NCBI GenBank assembly: GCA_017625535.1
Contig: JAGAKR010000023.1
Span: 124,001-188,000 of the forward strand
From: Bacteroidales bacterium
GTDB lineage: Bacteria > Bacteroidota > Bacteroidia > Bacteroidales > UBA932
DNA: 64,000 bases
Direction: 5' to 3'
Shown here: positions 9,805 to 16,971 of the stretch, in pieces
How positions within the stretch are numbered: the first letter of the stretch is position 1
Layout of the letters: each line of letters starts with the position of its first letter
Made by a program: the position numbers and the translations under genes
The notes under the pieces: model-generated
The model's input: only the letters and a program-made list of their open reading frames with translations
What the model was told of the DNA's origin: nothing
The model's database searches: none

Positions 9805-9934
9805 AAAAATACCCTTCCTTTTTGAACTTTTCACCTGAGTGGTTGTTTACATAAGTGAAATAGTTTTTTAAGTTAGGTTAAGTCGGGCACACTCCGCTTC
9901 TCGGGATGAGGGGCGGGGTGTGTTTTTTGTTTTG
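9805..9934 (+). repeat. 130-bp direct repeat, copy A (left cassette border)
   Basis: This segment is identical to 13063-13192 except for one base (C at 9850, A at 13108). It starts in an A-rich run, contains the AT-rich words TTTTTGAACTTTTC, GGTTGTTTA and GTGAAATAG, and ends in a GC-rich terminator hairpin plus T-run. A diverged third copy lies at 16795-16917. Because both near-identical copies bracket six non-polysaccharide genes, it marks the border of an inserted or duplicated cassette. Confidence 0.9.
9888..9928 (+). terminator. Rho-independent terminator after the wbuC remnant
   Basis: CACACTCCGC (9888-9897) pairs with GCGGGGTGTG (9913-9922) around a loop containing TCGGGATGA, followed by six T residues. 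It ends the O-antigen transcript. Confidence 0.85.
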
Positions 9935-9946
9935 GGTTAAATTTTT

Positions 9947-9954
9947 TATATTTG
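9947..9954 (+). promoter_or_regulatory. Candidate -7 box before the cassette genes
   Basis: TATATTTG matches the Bacteroidetes TAnnTTTG -7 consensus. A TTTG at 9926-9929 lies 17 bases upstream, a little closer than usual. It would drive the companion and DUF2589 genes. Confidence 0.4.
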
Positions 9955-9983
9955 TCATAGTCAAATTTTTAGTTAGTTTTATT

Positions 9984-10376
9984 ATGGCTTTCTGAAATAA
10001 GGATAATGATGGTTCCCAGACTTTGTCTGATTTGATTAGAGGTCTGCAGCATTCTGTTAATGCTGCTATGGAGATGATTGAGACTAGAAATATTGAGCTT
10101 CTGGCCAGGTATTTTACTGAAGATGGTGTTCCATTGAAGAAGCGTATAGTGGCTCAGGCAGGGTTCAGTTCTGGTGAAACGGAAGTTCCTTTTGACAATC
10201 GCCTTAAACGTTCCAAGCTTGAAGTAAGTTTTGACGGCAAGAATGACCATTTCAGTATGCATGTTAAAATAAAGTTTGAAGCAACTCCTATTCCTGAAGG
10301 GTTGTCCCGTCTTGTAGATGAGTATGACAAGACCATCTCTTCATTTGAAATTGGAGACCCTACAAGCGGAAAATGA
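9984..10376 (+). CDS. Small DUF2589-companion protein with early in-frame stop
   Basis: Reading from ATG at 9984 gives Met-Ala-Phe and then TGA at 9993-9995. The same frame continues with a coding-like 'NKDNDGSQTLSDLIRGLQ' up to a stop at 10376. If translation now starts downstream, the best candidates are TTG at 10023 (118 codons) or the ATG pair near 10067. The protein resembles the small partner often found before DUF2589 genes: an amphipathic N-terminal helix and then beta-strands ('SKLEVSFDGKNDHFSMHVKI'). Function is unknown. It is either a recent nonsense mutant or has an alternative start; 35 bases separate it from the DUF2589 gene. Confidence 0.55.
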
Positions 10377-10411
10377 TGATTTTAATATAAACAATCTTAA
10401 TATTTAACACT

Positions 10412-11005
10412 ATGGCAGATAATAATAAGCAGGTTAGTAATCCTGATCCTAACAGCGTGTCAAACAAATTTGTTGGTATTCCTATTGCAGAACTCGTAGC
10501 GGCTCCTTTGGTAGCAGTGTGTGATTCTCAGAAGAAGCTTGCTCAGTCTGCTTATGAGTTTATGACTGAGATAGGTTTTAATGATGAGGGTAAAACCCGT
10601 ATGGTTGAGTTTAATCTTCAGAGACCTATAGAGGGCTCTCCAAAGCCTCAGGAAATAAAGGTTCAGGCACCGTTTCTTGGACTTGTGCCGCTTCCAAATC
10701 TTTTGATTGATGATGTGCAGATTGATTTTCAGATGGAGATGACTGCTACTGAGAGTTCGGCAGAGAAATCTGCCAGTGAGGGAAGCACTAGTGCAAATGC
10801 AAATTTTAAGTCTGGCTGTTTTGGTGGTGGTCCAGTGAATGTAAGCGGCAAGGTGTATTCTTCACGTGAGAATACTCGTTCAACCAACCAGACAGCCAAG
10901 TATCAGGTGAATGTGTCTGCACGTCAGCAGAGACAGACAGATGGTATGAGTAAGCTTATGGATATTATGGATTCTTGTGTTGAGCCGTTGCCTAATAAGG
11001 AATAG
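10412..11005 (+). CDS. DUF2589 domain protein
   Basis: A 197-aa protein without signal peptide or membrane segment. The family pattern is clear: 'FVGIPIAELVAAPLVAVCDS' at residues ~20-40, 'AYEFMTEIGF', then a beta-rich core 'APFLGLVPLPNLLIDDVQID', a Ser/Ala-rich linker, a Gly-rich patch and C-terminal 'KYQVNVSARQQRQTDGMSKL'. DUF2589 proteins have no established function. Here the gene follows its small companion and precedes the candidate deamidase by 40 bases, so all three may be one transcription unit. The ATG at 10412 is the only sensible start. Confidence 0.8.
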   Translation: MADNNKQVSNPDPNSVSNKFVGIPIAELVAAPLVAVCDSQKKLAQSAYEFMTEIGFNDEGKTRMVEFNLQRPIEGSPKPQEIKVQAPFLGLVPLPNLLIDDVQIDFQMEMTATESSAEKSASEGSTSANANFKSGCFGGGPVNVSGKVYSSRENTRSTNQTAKYQVNVSARQQRQTDGMSKLMDIMDSCVEPLPNKE

Positions 11006-11045
11006 CATTTTAAGGATTTTATTTTAGTTAATGTTATAGTTAACT

Positions 11046-11714
11046 ATGTTTTCCAGTGATTACTATTTTTATATAGGGAATGAGATTGAGACTTTATGGT
11101 CAGATAAAGGATTGTGTTATAATCCTAGGTATAATAAAGATAGATACCCTTTTATTTTATCTGGTCCAAATGTAAATTCCTCAAATCCTTTCCCATCGTA
11201 TTCTTCAGTTGCTTTATATGGTTATGATATAGGCAAACACGCTTCTTTTGTCCCTTGGGTAGATAATAAAATTTCATGCTCCGAAACTACTCCTGATAAA
11301 ATAGCTGTAAGTTATGGGTTCAGTGGATGTTATATGGCCAAATATTCGATTGGTAAAAAATGTTATATTTCACATATACAATCAGGACTAGGAGATCAAA
11401 AGCATGTATGGAATGACTTCTGTAATAGGAATCGAAGTAATGACCTTGTCATCCATGCGTTATTTAAGCCTACAAGTATATCTGATTATATATACTCTTA
11501 TAGAAATAGTCAGCTTAGACGTGGTATTATGTGTACTATTGCAGGCGTTATAATGCCGGATAATAGATGTTATGCAGTTGTTGTAAATGTTGAAACCCAT
11601 CGCCCTTTGTATATTACTGAAGTAACAAATAATTATAAATTTTTTATTCCTAATGTAGATTGGGTAAGTGAGAAACGGGATGATTTTGATGGTAATATAT
11701 TTACACGTATCTAA
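11046..11714 (+). CDS. Unknown protein with CNF1/BLF1-like SGC...H motif
   Basis: A 222-aa protein, Tyr/Ser/Asn-rich and cytosolic by appearance (no signal peptide). I recognise no named family over its whole length. At residues 93-110 it has Ser-Gly-Cys (Cys95) followed 15 residues later by His110, each next to predicted beta-strands. CNF1 uses Cys866 and His881 (also 15 apart) in an LSGC context, and BLF1 uses an LSGC Cys with a downstream His. This suggests, but does not prove, a glutamine-deamidase fold. The lower GC content than its DUF2589 neighbour points to a separate origin. Alternatives are a papain-like hydrolase or an unrelated protein. Confidence 0.5.
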   Translation: MFSSDYYFYIGNEIETLWSDKGLCYNPRYNKDRYPFILSGPNVNSSNPFPSYSSVALYGYDIGKHASFVPWVDNKISCSETTPDKIAVSYGFSGCYMAKYSIGKKCYISHIQSGLGDQKHVWNDFCNRNRSNDLVIHALFKPTSISDYIYSYRNSQLRRGIMCTIAGVIMPDNRCYAVVVNVETHRPLYITEVTNNYKFFIPNVDWVSEKRDDFDGNIFTRI

Positions 11715-11747
11715 AATGTATTTTGATTTTTACAGTATCTTCTTCCA

Positions 11748-12025
11748 GTGAATTGGATACATGCTCCATGGAGTAAGATGGTGAATGACCAGGCAGCGTT
11801 TAAGGCTCAGTGCCACGCTATCCGTTATGATTTCTGCCTGGTTTTAAGAAGGGAACACAGGAATAGGAATTTCATGGGGGTGGTAGAGATCGATTTTCTT
11901 GTGGGTGGTTGTGCGAATTGTTACAAGGCTTACCAATTTTTGCTTCTTACTGGTTGCTAAAGGCTCAGTATGCTCCAGCTTTCCAAAGACGAATACCTAT
12001 TGATTTTGTTTCTCAGTACCAATAG
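11748..12025 (+). pseudogene. Decayed gene fragment, family unknown
   Basis: A coding-like frame starting at GTG 11748 runs about 70 codons ('MVNDQAAFKAQCHAIRYDFC') and stops at 11960. A second coding-like segment in another frame follows directly ('AQYAPAFQRRIPIDFVSQYQ') and stops at 12025. The pair looks like one C-terminal region split by a frameshift. No start region is present, so this is a fragment. It may be what remains of another cargo gene of the cassette. Confidence 0.4.
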
Positions 12026-12050
12026 CAATATGAAAATTATTAAGATTGAT

Positions 12051-12089
12051 AAACATCGGTAGTTCTGTATTTGAGCTGCGATGTTTTTT
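12051..12089 (+). terminator. Terminator between convergent cassette genes
   Basis: AAACATCG (12051-12058) pairs with CGATGTTT (12079-12086) with a 20-base loop, followed by T residues to 12089. It would stop rightward transcription before the leftward toxin-like pair. Confidence 0.6.
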
Positions 12090-12540
12090 ATAGTGGTTTG
12101 CCAATCAGGTAGGATTGGTAGATGCAGTCTGCTGAGTCGTAGTAGAAGCTGCTGTTGTAGTCGTCTATTTTGTCTGCAATCCAGGAGTTATAGACAGTAA
12201 TCAGGGTTTTGATGTACTGTTTTGGATTGTCTTGAGATACGCTTATGATGAGGCGTTTATATACTTTTGCTATGTCCCAGTGGGTAGGGACGGCGTATTT
12301 GACGTTTGTGATGTCGAAATAGTCGTTTTCTATGTTGCACTCTTTGATGATGTCGTCTGCTACGCGGGCTATGTTGTCGCTGTGGTAGATGTCTGCAAGT
12401 TTATATATCTTGGTCAGAAGCTCTTCGCCGAGGGCATTTACTATGACTCTATTCCTGTTTTTTGTGGCTCTGGCTATGTATTCAATCAGGGCACAGAGGT
12501 AGAAGAGGTCGTTATGTCTTTTTAGTTCGCGTCCTGTCAT
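12088..12540 (-). CDS. Partner of DUF3990 protein, possible antitoxin
   Basis: A 150-aa helical protein ('MTGRELKRHNDLFYLCALIE', 'TKIYKLADIYHSDNIARVAD', 'CIYQSYLIGKPL'). Its start codon overlaps the end of the DUF3990 gene by four bases (12537-12540), so they are translated together. I have no firm family name; proteins of this kind recur beside DUF3990 genes in Bacteroidales. By position it is a candidate immunity or antitoxin protein, although it is the downstream gene, unlike many antitoxins. No DNA-binding motif is obvious. Confidence 0.65.
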   Translation of the reverse strand: MTGRELKRHNDLFYLCALIEYIARATKNRNRVIVNALGEELLTKIYKLADIYHSDNIARVADDIIKECNIENDYFDITNVKYAVPTHWDIAKVYKRLIISVSQDNPKQYIKTLITVYNSWIADKIDDYNSSFYYDSADCIYQSYLIGKPL

Positions 12541-12995
12541 TTCTTGCTCAGTTTTTCGGATTCAACAAATTTCAGGCATTTTAGGGATGCCTCTGTGGCA
12601 AAGCATATCTGGTGGGTCGGGTATTTGAATTTTGCCAGTACCCAAAATTGCTCTCGTGTGATTACTCCAGCGATGAAGTCTTCAATGTAGTTGTAGATCT
12701 GGTCGTTTGCCATGGCTCCAATCACGATGTCGTAGTTGTGCGGGGTGCCTTTTCTGCAGTCTACAATGAAATCCAGCCATTCATCTGTGAGCCCTTTGAA
12801 GTCTTTTATAAGGTAATTTTTGTCGGGAGTATATTCATAGATGCTGATTGTGGGAGTTTCCTTTCTCATTGCCCATCTTTTGGCCTGTCTTTTGAGTTTT
12901 GTGCAGTAGAAACCTTCTCCGAAATCTTTGGTGAACTTGCCAGTTCTGATTTCAGGTTCCTTTACTTCTGTGGCACTTCCGTGGAATACTCTCAT
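12537..12995 (-). CDS. DUF3990 protein, ADP-ribosyltransferase-fold toxin candidate
   Basis: A 152-aa protein. The opening 'MRVFHGSATEVKEPEI' and the 'KDFGEGFYCTKLKRQAKRWA' segment are the DUF3990 hallmarks: a His in the first strand, then DFGxGFYxT with the Tyr of the H-Y-[ED] layout used by ADP-ribosyltransferase folds, then 'ISIYEYTPDKN'. Family membership in the ART superfamily is established; its target and whether it acts as a toxin here are inference. It is leftward, opposite to the other cassette genes, overlaps its partner by four bases and has a 10-bp inverted repeat before it. Confidence 0.75.
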   Translation of the reverse strand: MRVFHGSATEVKEPEIRTGKFTKDFGEGFYCTKLKRQAKRWAMRKETPTISIYEYTPDKNYLIKDFKGLTDEWLDFIVDCRKGTPHNYDIVIGAMANDQIYNYIEDFIAGVITREQFWVLAKFKYPTHQICFATEASLKCLKFVESEKLSKK

Positions 12996-13018
12996 AATCT
13001 TTTAAAACTATTATATTT

Positions 13019-13051
13019 GATGTGTGTTGCATTAACACACATCCAAAGTTA
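13019..13051 (-). promoter_or_regulatory. -7 box and 10-bp inverted repeat before the DUF3990 operon
   Basis: On the minus strand TAACTTTG (13051-13044) fits TAnnTTTG. Directly downstream lies a perfect inverted repeat, GATGTGTGTT (13019-13028) and AACACACATC (13034-13043), separated by five bases. It could be an operator for autoregulation or a hairpin at the start of the mRNA. No convincing -33 TTG was found. Confidence 0.5.
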
Positions 13052-13062
13052 ATGTTTTTTTG

Positions 13063-13192
13063 AAAAATACCCTTCCTTTTTGAACTTTTCACCTGAGTGG
13101 TTGTTTAAATAAGTGAAATAGTTTTTTAAGTTAGGTTAAGTCGGGCACACTCCGCTTCTCGGGATGAGGGGCGGGGTGTGTTTTTTGTTTTG
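13063..13192 (+). repeat. 130-bp direct repeat, copy B (right cassette border)
   Basis: 129 of 130 bases match copy A at 9805-9934, 3,258 bases away. It lies directly before rfbA, so its last TTTG (13189-13192) also serves as the -33 element of the rfb promoter. This position, as leader of the rfb operon, may be the ancestral one. Confidence 0.9.
13146..13186 (+). terminator. Rho-independent terminator in repeat copy B
   Basis: The same ten-base stem as in copy A (13146-13155 with 13171-13180) and six T residues. It insulates the rfb promoter from the cassette; the only rightward reading it could stop comes from within the cassette. Confidence 0.8.
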
Positions 13193-13220
13193 CATATCAT
13201 GCTTTATTTGAGTACCTTTG
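13189..13220 (+). promoter_or_regulatory. Bacteroidetes-type promoter of rfbACDB
   Basis: TTTG (13189-13192), 20 bases, then TACCTTTG (13213-13220): a good match in sequence and spacing to the Bacteroidetes -33/-7 promoter. The start codon follows 37 bases later. Confidence 0.7.
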
Positions 13221-13257
13221 TGAATTACTTTAACCCTTTTAGAGATTATAAGTTATT

Positions 13258-14163
13258 ATGAAAGGCATTGTTTTGGCCGGAGGATCCGGTACCAGGTTGT
13301 ATCCTATTACCAAGGGGGTGAGCAAGCAGCTGCTTCCTGTTTATGATAAACCTATGATTTATTACCCTATTTCTGTGCTTATGTTGGCCGGGATAAGGGA
13401 GATTCTTATCATTTCCACACCGCATGATCTTCCAGGGTTCCAGCGTCTGCTTGGCGACGGTTCTGATTATGGCGTTAAGTTTGAGTATGCGGAGCAGCCA
13501 TCGCCTGATGGGCTTGCACAGGCTTTCATAATAGGGGAGAAGTTCATTGGAGATGACTGTGCCTGCCTTGTGCTTGGAGACAATATTTTCCATGGTGCCG
13601 GTTTCAGCGGCATGCTTAAGGAAGCGGTGAGGACTGCTGAGGAGGAGAAGAAGGCAACAGTTTTCGGCTACTGGGTTTCGGATCCTGAGCGTTATGGTGT
13701 GGCGGAGTTTGACAAGCAGGGCAATTGCCTGAGTATTGAGGAGAAACCGGCACAGCCTAAGAGCAATTATGCGGTTGTGGGCCTTTATTTCTATCCCAAC
13801 AAGGTGGTTGAGGTTGCCAAGAACATCAAGCCTTCTGCACGAGGAGAACTTGAGATTACTACAGTAAACCAGCAGTTCCTGCAGGACGGTGAACTTAAGG
13901 TGCAGACTTTGGGCCGTGGCTTTGCATGGCTTGATACCGGCACCCACGATTCTCTGAGCGAGGCATCAACTTTCATAGAGGTTATAGAGAAGAGACAGGG
14001 GCTTAAGATTGCCTGCCTTGAGGGCATAGCCTTCCGCAAAGGTTGGATTACTCCCGATAAAATGAGGCAGTTGGCACAGCCTATGATAAAGAACCAGTAC
14101 GGACAGTATCTCCTTAAAGTGGTGGAGGAAGTGGAGAGGACAGGTGAGGAGAACTTGGATTAA
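13258..14163 (+). CDS. rfbA: Glucose-1-phosphate thymidylyltransferase
   Basis: The 301-aa enzyme joins dTTP and glucose-1-phosphate to dTDP-glucose, the first step of dTDP-L-rhamnose synthesis. The N-terminal nucleotide-binding '[16 protein letters not shown]' motif, '[15 protein letters not shown]', 'LGDNIFHG' (metal Asp) and '[10 protein letters not shown]' are all intact, and the length is normal. It is the first gene of a four-gene operon and starts 65 bases after repeat copy B, from its own promoter. Confidence 0.97.
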   Translation: MKGIVLAGGSGTRLYPITKGVSKQLLPVYDKPMIYYPISVLMLAGIREILIISTPHDLPGFQRLLGDGSDYGVKFEYAEQPSPDGLAQAFIIGEKFIGDDCACLVLGDNIFHGAGFSGMLKEAVRTAEEEKKATVFGYWVSDPERYGVAEFDKQGNCLSIEEKPAQPKSNYAVVGLYFYPNKVVEVAKNIKPSARGELEITTVNQQFLQDGELKVQTLGRGFAWLDTGTHDSLSEASTFIEVIEKRQGLKIACLEGIAFRKGWITPDKMRQLAQPMIKNQYGQYLLKVVEEVERTGEENLD

Positions 14164-14171
14164 ACATAGTT

Positions 14172-14744
14172 ATGGAGGTAATAAAGACAGATATTGAGGG
14201 AGTAGTTATTATAGAACCGCGTGTTTTTGAAGATTCACGTGGGTATTTCTTTGAGAGTTTTAATAGTGAAAGATTCTTTCAAGATGTTGGAGAGGATATT
14301 GATTGGGTGCAGGACAATGAGAGCAAATCCAGTTATGGGGTGCTCAGGGGGCTCCATTTCCAGAAGGGGCCTCACGCGCAGAGCAAACTGGTGAGGGTTG
14401 TGAAGGGAAAGGTGTTGGATGTGGCTGTGGATATTCGCAAGGGGAGCCCCACTTTCGGCAAATATGTGGCTGTGGAGCTTACAGAGGATAACCACAGGCA
14501 GGTTTTCATTCCGCGCGGCTTTGCACACGGCTTTGTGGTGCTTAGCAAGGAGGTTATTTTCCAGTACAAATGCGACAACCTTTATGCCCCGCAGAGCGAA
14601 GGGGCAATTGCCTGGGATGACCCGGAAATAGGAATAGATTGGGGAATCCCTGCCCAGGACATAATCCTCAGCGAAAAGGACAAGCATCACCCAAAACTCA
14701 GCGAGGCACAGGATTTGTTCAGCATAGATGAGAAATTGTATTGA
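14172..14744 (+). CDS. rfbC: dTDP-4-dehydrorhamnose 3,5-epimerase
   Basis: A 190-aa cupin-fold enzyme acting on dTDP-4-keto-6-deoxyglucose at C3 and C5. Visible marks: 'DSRGYFFESFN', 'GVLRGLHFQKGPHAQSKLVR' with the catalytic His in the RGLH context, 'DVRKGS'-like 'DIRKGSPTFGKY' and 'IPRGFAHGFVVLS'. It lies eight bases after rfbA in the same operon. Length and all key residues are normal. Confidence 0.97.
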   Translation: MEVIKTDIEGVVIIEPRVFEDSRGYFFESFNSERFFQDVGEDIDWVQDNESKSSYGVLRGLHFQKGPHAQSKLVRVVKGKVLDVAVDIRKGSPTFGKYVAVELTEDNHRQVFIPRGFAHGFVVLSKEVIFQYKCDNLYAPQSEGAIAWDDPEIGIDWGIPAQDIILSEKDKHHPKLSEAQDLFSIDEKLY

Positions 14745-14760
14745 TTCTTCCCGATAAATT

Positions 14761-15645
14761 ATGAATATACTTGTAACCGGCGCCAACGGCCAGTTGGGAA
14801 ATGAGATGAGGATTCTGGCAAAGGAGAGCCAGGACAGTTTCATCTTCACCGACGTAAACCAGGTTGAGGGTGTACAGACAACCTTCCTTGACATTACAGA
14901 CCTTGAGGCAGTGAAGGCTGCAGTAAAGGGACACAACATACAGGCCATTGTGAACTGTGCAGCATATACAAATGTAGATGCTGCAGAGAGCAATGAGGCA
15001 TTGGCTGAGAAACTTAATGCAGAGGCACCTGAGAACCTTGCCAAGGCAATGAAGGAGGTTGACGGCCTCTTGGTGCATATCTCTACAGATTACGTATTTG
15101 GTGCTGAACCTTACAACACCCCTTGCAAGGAGGACCAGACCGGCACCCCAACAGGTGTATATGGCCTCACAAAACTCCATGGGGAGCAGAAGATCCAGAC
15201 ATCGGGATGCAAATATGTGATTATCCGTACAGCATGGCTATACTCAGAATACGGCAAGAACTTCTGCAAGACAATGATGAACCTTACAGCCACAAAACCT
15301 GCCCTTAAGGTTGTCTTTGACCAGGTTGGAACCCCTACATATGCATTGGATCTGGCTAAGGCAATAACCTTAGTGCTAAGCAAATTTGACGGGAGCCAGA
15401 CCGGTATCTACCACTTCAGCAATGAGGGTGTGTGCAGCTGGTTTGATTTTACCAAGATGATTGCAGAAATTAACGGCACCACAGAGTGCGATGTGCAGCC
15501 TTGCCACAGCAATGAGTTTCCAAGCCCTGTGAAAAGGCCTGCCTACTCTGTACTTGACAAGACCAAAATAAAAGAGACATTTGGAGTAGAAGTCCCTTAT
15601 TGGACAGACTCCCTTAAAGTATGTATCAATAACCTGAAAAAATAA
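14761..15645 (+). CDS. rfbD: dTDP-4-dehydrorhamnose reductase
   Basis: A 294-aa extended SDR that makes dTDP-L-rhamnose with NAD(P)H, the last step of the pathway. It has 'LVTGANGQLGNEM' for cofactor binding, 'VHISTDYVFG' with the catalytic Ser/Thr and 'GVYGLTKLHGEQ' with the YxxxK pair. It sits 16 bases after rfbC and its stop codon overlaps the rfbB start by one base (TAATG), so the two are coupled. Confidence 0.97.
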   Translation: MNILVTGANGQLGNEMRILAKESQDSFIFTDVNQVEGVQTTFLDITDLEAVKAAVKGHNIQAIVNCAAYTNVDAAESNEALAEKLNAEAPENLAKAMKEVDGLLVHISTDYVFGAEPYNTPCKEDQTGTPTGVYGLTKLHGEQKIQTSGCKYVIIRTAWLYSEYGKNFCKTMMNLTATKPALKVVFDQVGTPTYALDLAKAITLVLSKFDGSQTGIYHFSNEGVCSWFDFTKMIAEINGTTECDVQPCHSNEFPSPVKRPAYSVLDKTKIKETFGVEVPYWTDSLKVCINNLKK

Positions 15646-16778
15646 TGAAGAATATACTTATCACCGGCGGTGCAGGTTTCATAGGAAGCCACGTAGTGCG
15701 CCTTTTTGTAAACAAATATCCGGATTACAACATCATAAATCTGGACAAACTCACTTATGCAGGCAACCTGGCCAACCTCAAGGACATAGAGGAGAAGCCA
15801 AACTACAAGTTTGTGAGAATGGATATCTGTGATTTTGAGGGTGTTTTGGAACTCCTCCAGAAAGAGCAGATTACCGGTATCATTCACCTTGCTGCAGAGA
15901 GCCACGTAGACCGTAGCATCAAGGATCCTTTCACCTTTGCCCGCACCAATGTGATGGGTACATTGAGCCTCCTTCAGGCAGCAAAGATTTATTGGGAGTC
16001 TTTTCCCGACAAATATGAGGGAAAAAGGTTCTACCACATCTCCACAGATGAGGTATATGGTGCTCTGGAATTGAGCAACCCTGAGGGAATTGAGCCGCCT
16101 TTCACAACTGTAGCTTCGTCGGGAGAACACCACCTGGCTTATGGAAAGGATTTCTTCTATGAGACCACCAAGTATAATCCTCACAGCCCATACTCAGCAT
16201 CCAAGGCGAGCAGTGACCACTTTGTAAGGGCTTACCACGATACATACGGGATGCCTACAATTGTTACCAACTGCAGCAACAATTACGGCCCTTATCAGTT
16301 CCCGGAGAAGCTGATTCCGTTGTTCATAAACAATATCCGCAAGCGCAAACCGCTTCCTGTATACGGAAAGGGGGAGAACGTACGCGACTGGCTCTATGTA
16401 GAGGATCACGCCAGGGCAATAGACCTCATTTTCCACAAAGGTGCCAATGCTGAAACCTATAACATTGGCGGTTTCAACGAGTGGAAGAACATAGATCTCA
16501 TTAAGGTTATGATAAAGACCGTAGACCGCATCCTCGGCAACCCTGAGGGAAGCAGCGAGGATCTTATCACTTATGTAACCGACCGTGCCGGCCACGACCT
16601 CCGTTATGCAATAGATTCAACCAAACTGCAGAGGGAACTCGGTTGGGAGCCAAGCCTTCAGTTTGAGGAGGGTATTGAGAAAACCGTACGCTGGTACTTG
16701 GATAACCAGGAGTGGATGGACAACATCACTTCCGGTGAGTATGAAAAGTACTACGATGAGATGTATAAGGGCAGGTAG
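15645..16778 (+). CDS. rfbB: dTDP-glucose 4,6-dehydratase
   Basis: A 377-aa SDR that oxidises dTDP-glucose at C4 and removes water to give the 4-keto-6-deoxy sugar. 'ITGGAGFIGSHVVRLF', 'HLAAESHVDRSI', 'FYHISTDEVYG' and 'SPYSASKASSDHFVRA' are the standard motifs, and 'NCSNNYGPYQFPEKLIP' binds the nucleotide sugar. Between the STDEVYG strand and YSASK there is a longer loop ('FTTVASSGEHHLAYGKDFFY') than in E. coli RfbB, common in Bacteroidetes. It is the last gene of the operon; the copy C terminator follows. Confidence 0.97.
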   Translation: MKNILITGGAGFIGSHVVRLFVNKYPDYNIINLDKLTYAGNLANLKDIEEKPNYKFVRMDICDFEGVLELLQKEQITGIIHLAAESHVDRSIKDPFTFARTNVMGTLSLLQAAKIYWESFPDKYEGKRFYHISTDEVYGALELSNPEGIEPPFTTVASSGEHHLAYGKDFFYETTKYNPHSPYSASKASSDHFVRAYHDTYGMPTIVTNCSNNYGPYQFPEKLIPLFINNIRKRKPLPVYGKGENVRDWLYVEDHARAIDLIFHKGANAETYNIGGFNEWKNIDLIKVMIKTVDRILGNPEGSSEDLITYVTDRAGHDLRYAIDSTKLQRELGWEPSLQFEEGIEKTVRWYLDNQEWMDNITSGEYEKYYDEMYKGR

Positions 16779-16794
16779 ATAAAATTTTTTGAAA

Positions 16795-16917
16795 AAATGT
16801 TCATTTTCTGTGAACTTTTTTTCTGCGGGGTTGTTTAACAATTGAAATAAGGTTCTAAACAGGTTATAAATCTGTACACTCCCCGGCATCGGGATGACGT
16901 CCGGGGGGTGTTTTTTT
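16795..16917 (+). repeat. Diverged third copy of the cassette-border repeat
   Basis: It shares the layout of the 130-bp repeats in the same order: TGAACTTTTT, GGGGTTGTTTAA, TTGAAATAAG, ACACTCC, a loop with TCGGGATGA and a T-run. By eye roughly two thirds of bases agree. It ends the rfb operon. Confidence 0.65.
16876..16917 (+). terminator. Rho-independent terminator after rfbB
   Basis: ACACTCCCCGG (16876-16886) pairs with CCGGGGGGTGT (16901-16911), followed by a run of seven T residues. It separates rfbB from the convergent ugd gene. Confidence 0.88.
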
Positions 16918-16971
16918 GTATTATTCTGATTTTCAGAAAATTGGAAATAATGTTAACATCACAAAAGAAGG

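Noticed and set aside
12232-13052. Plus-strand frames opposite the DUF3990 pair
   Set aside because: They mirror two overlapping minus-strand genes with a recognisable family motif; the plus-strand products have no features.
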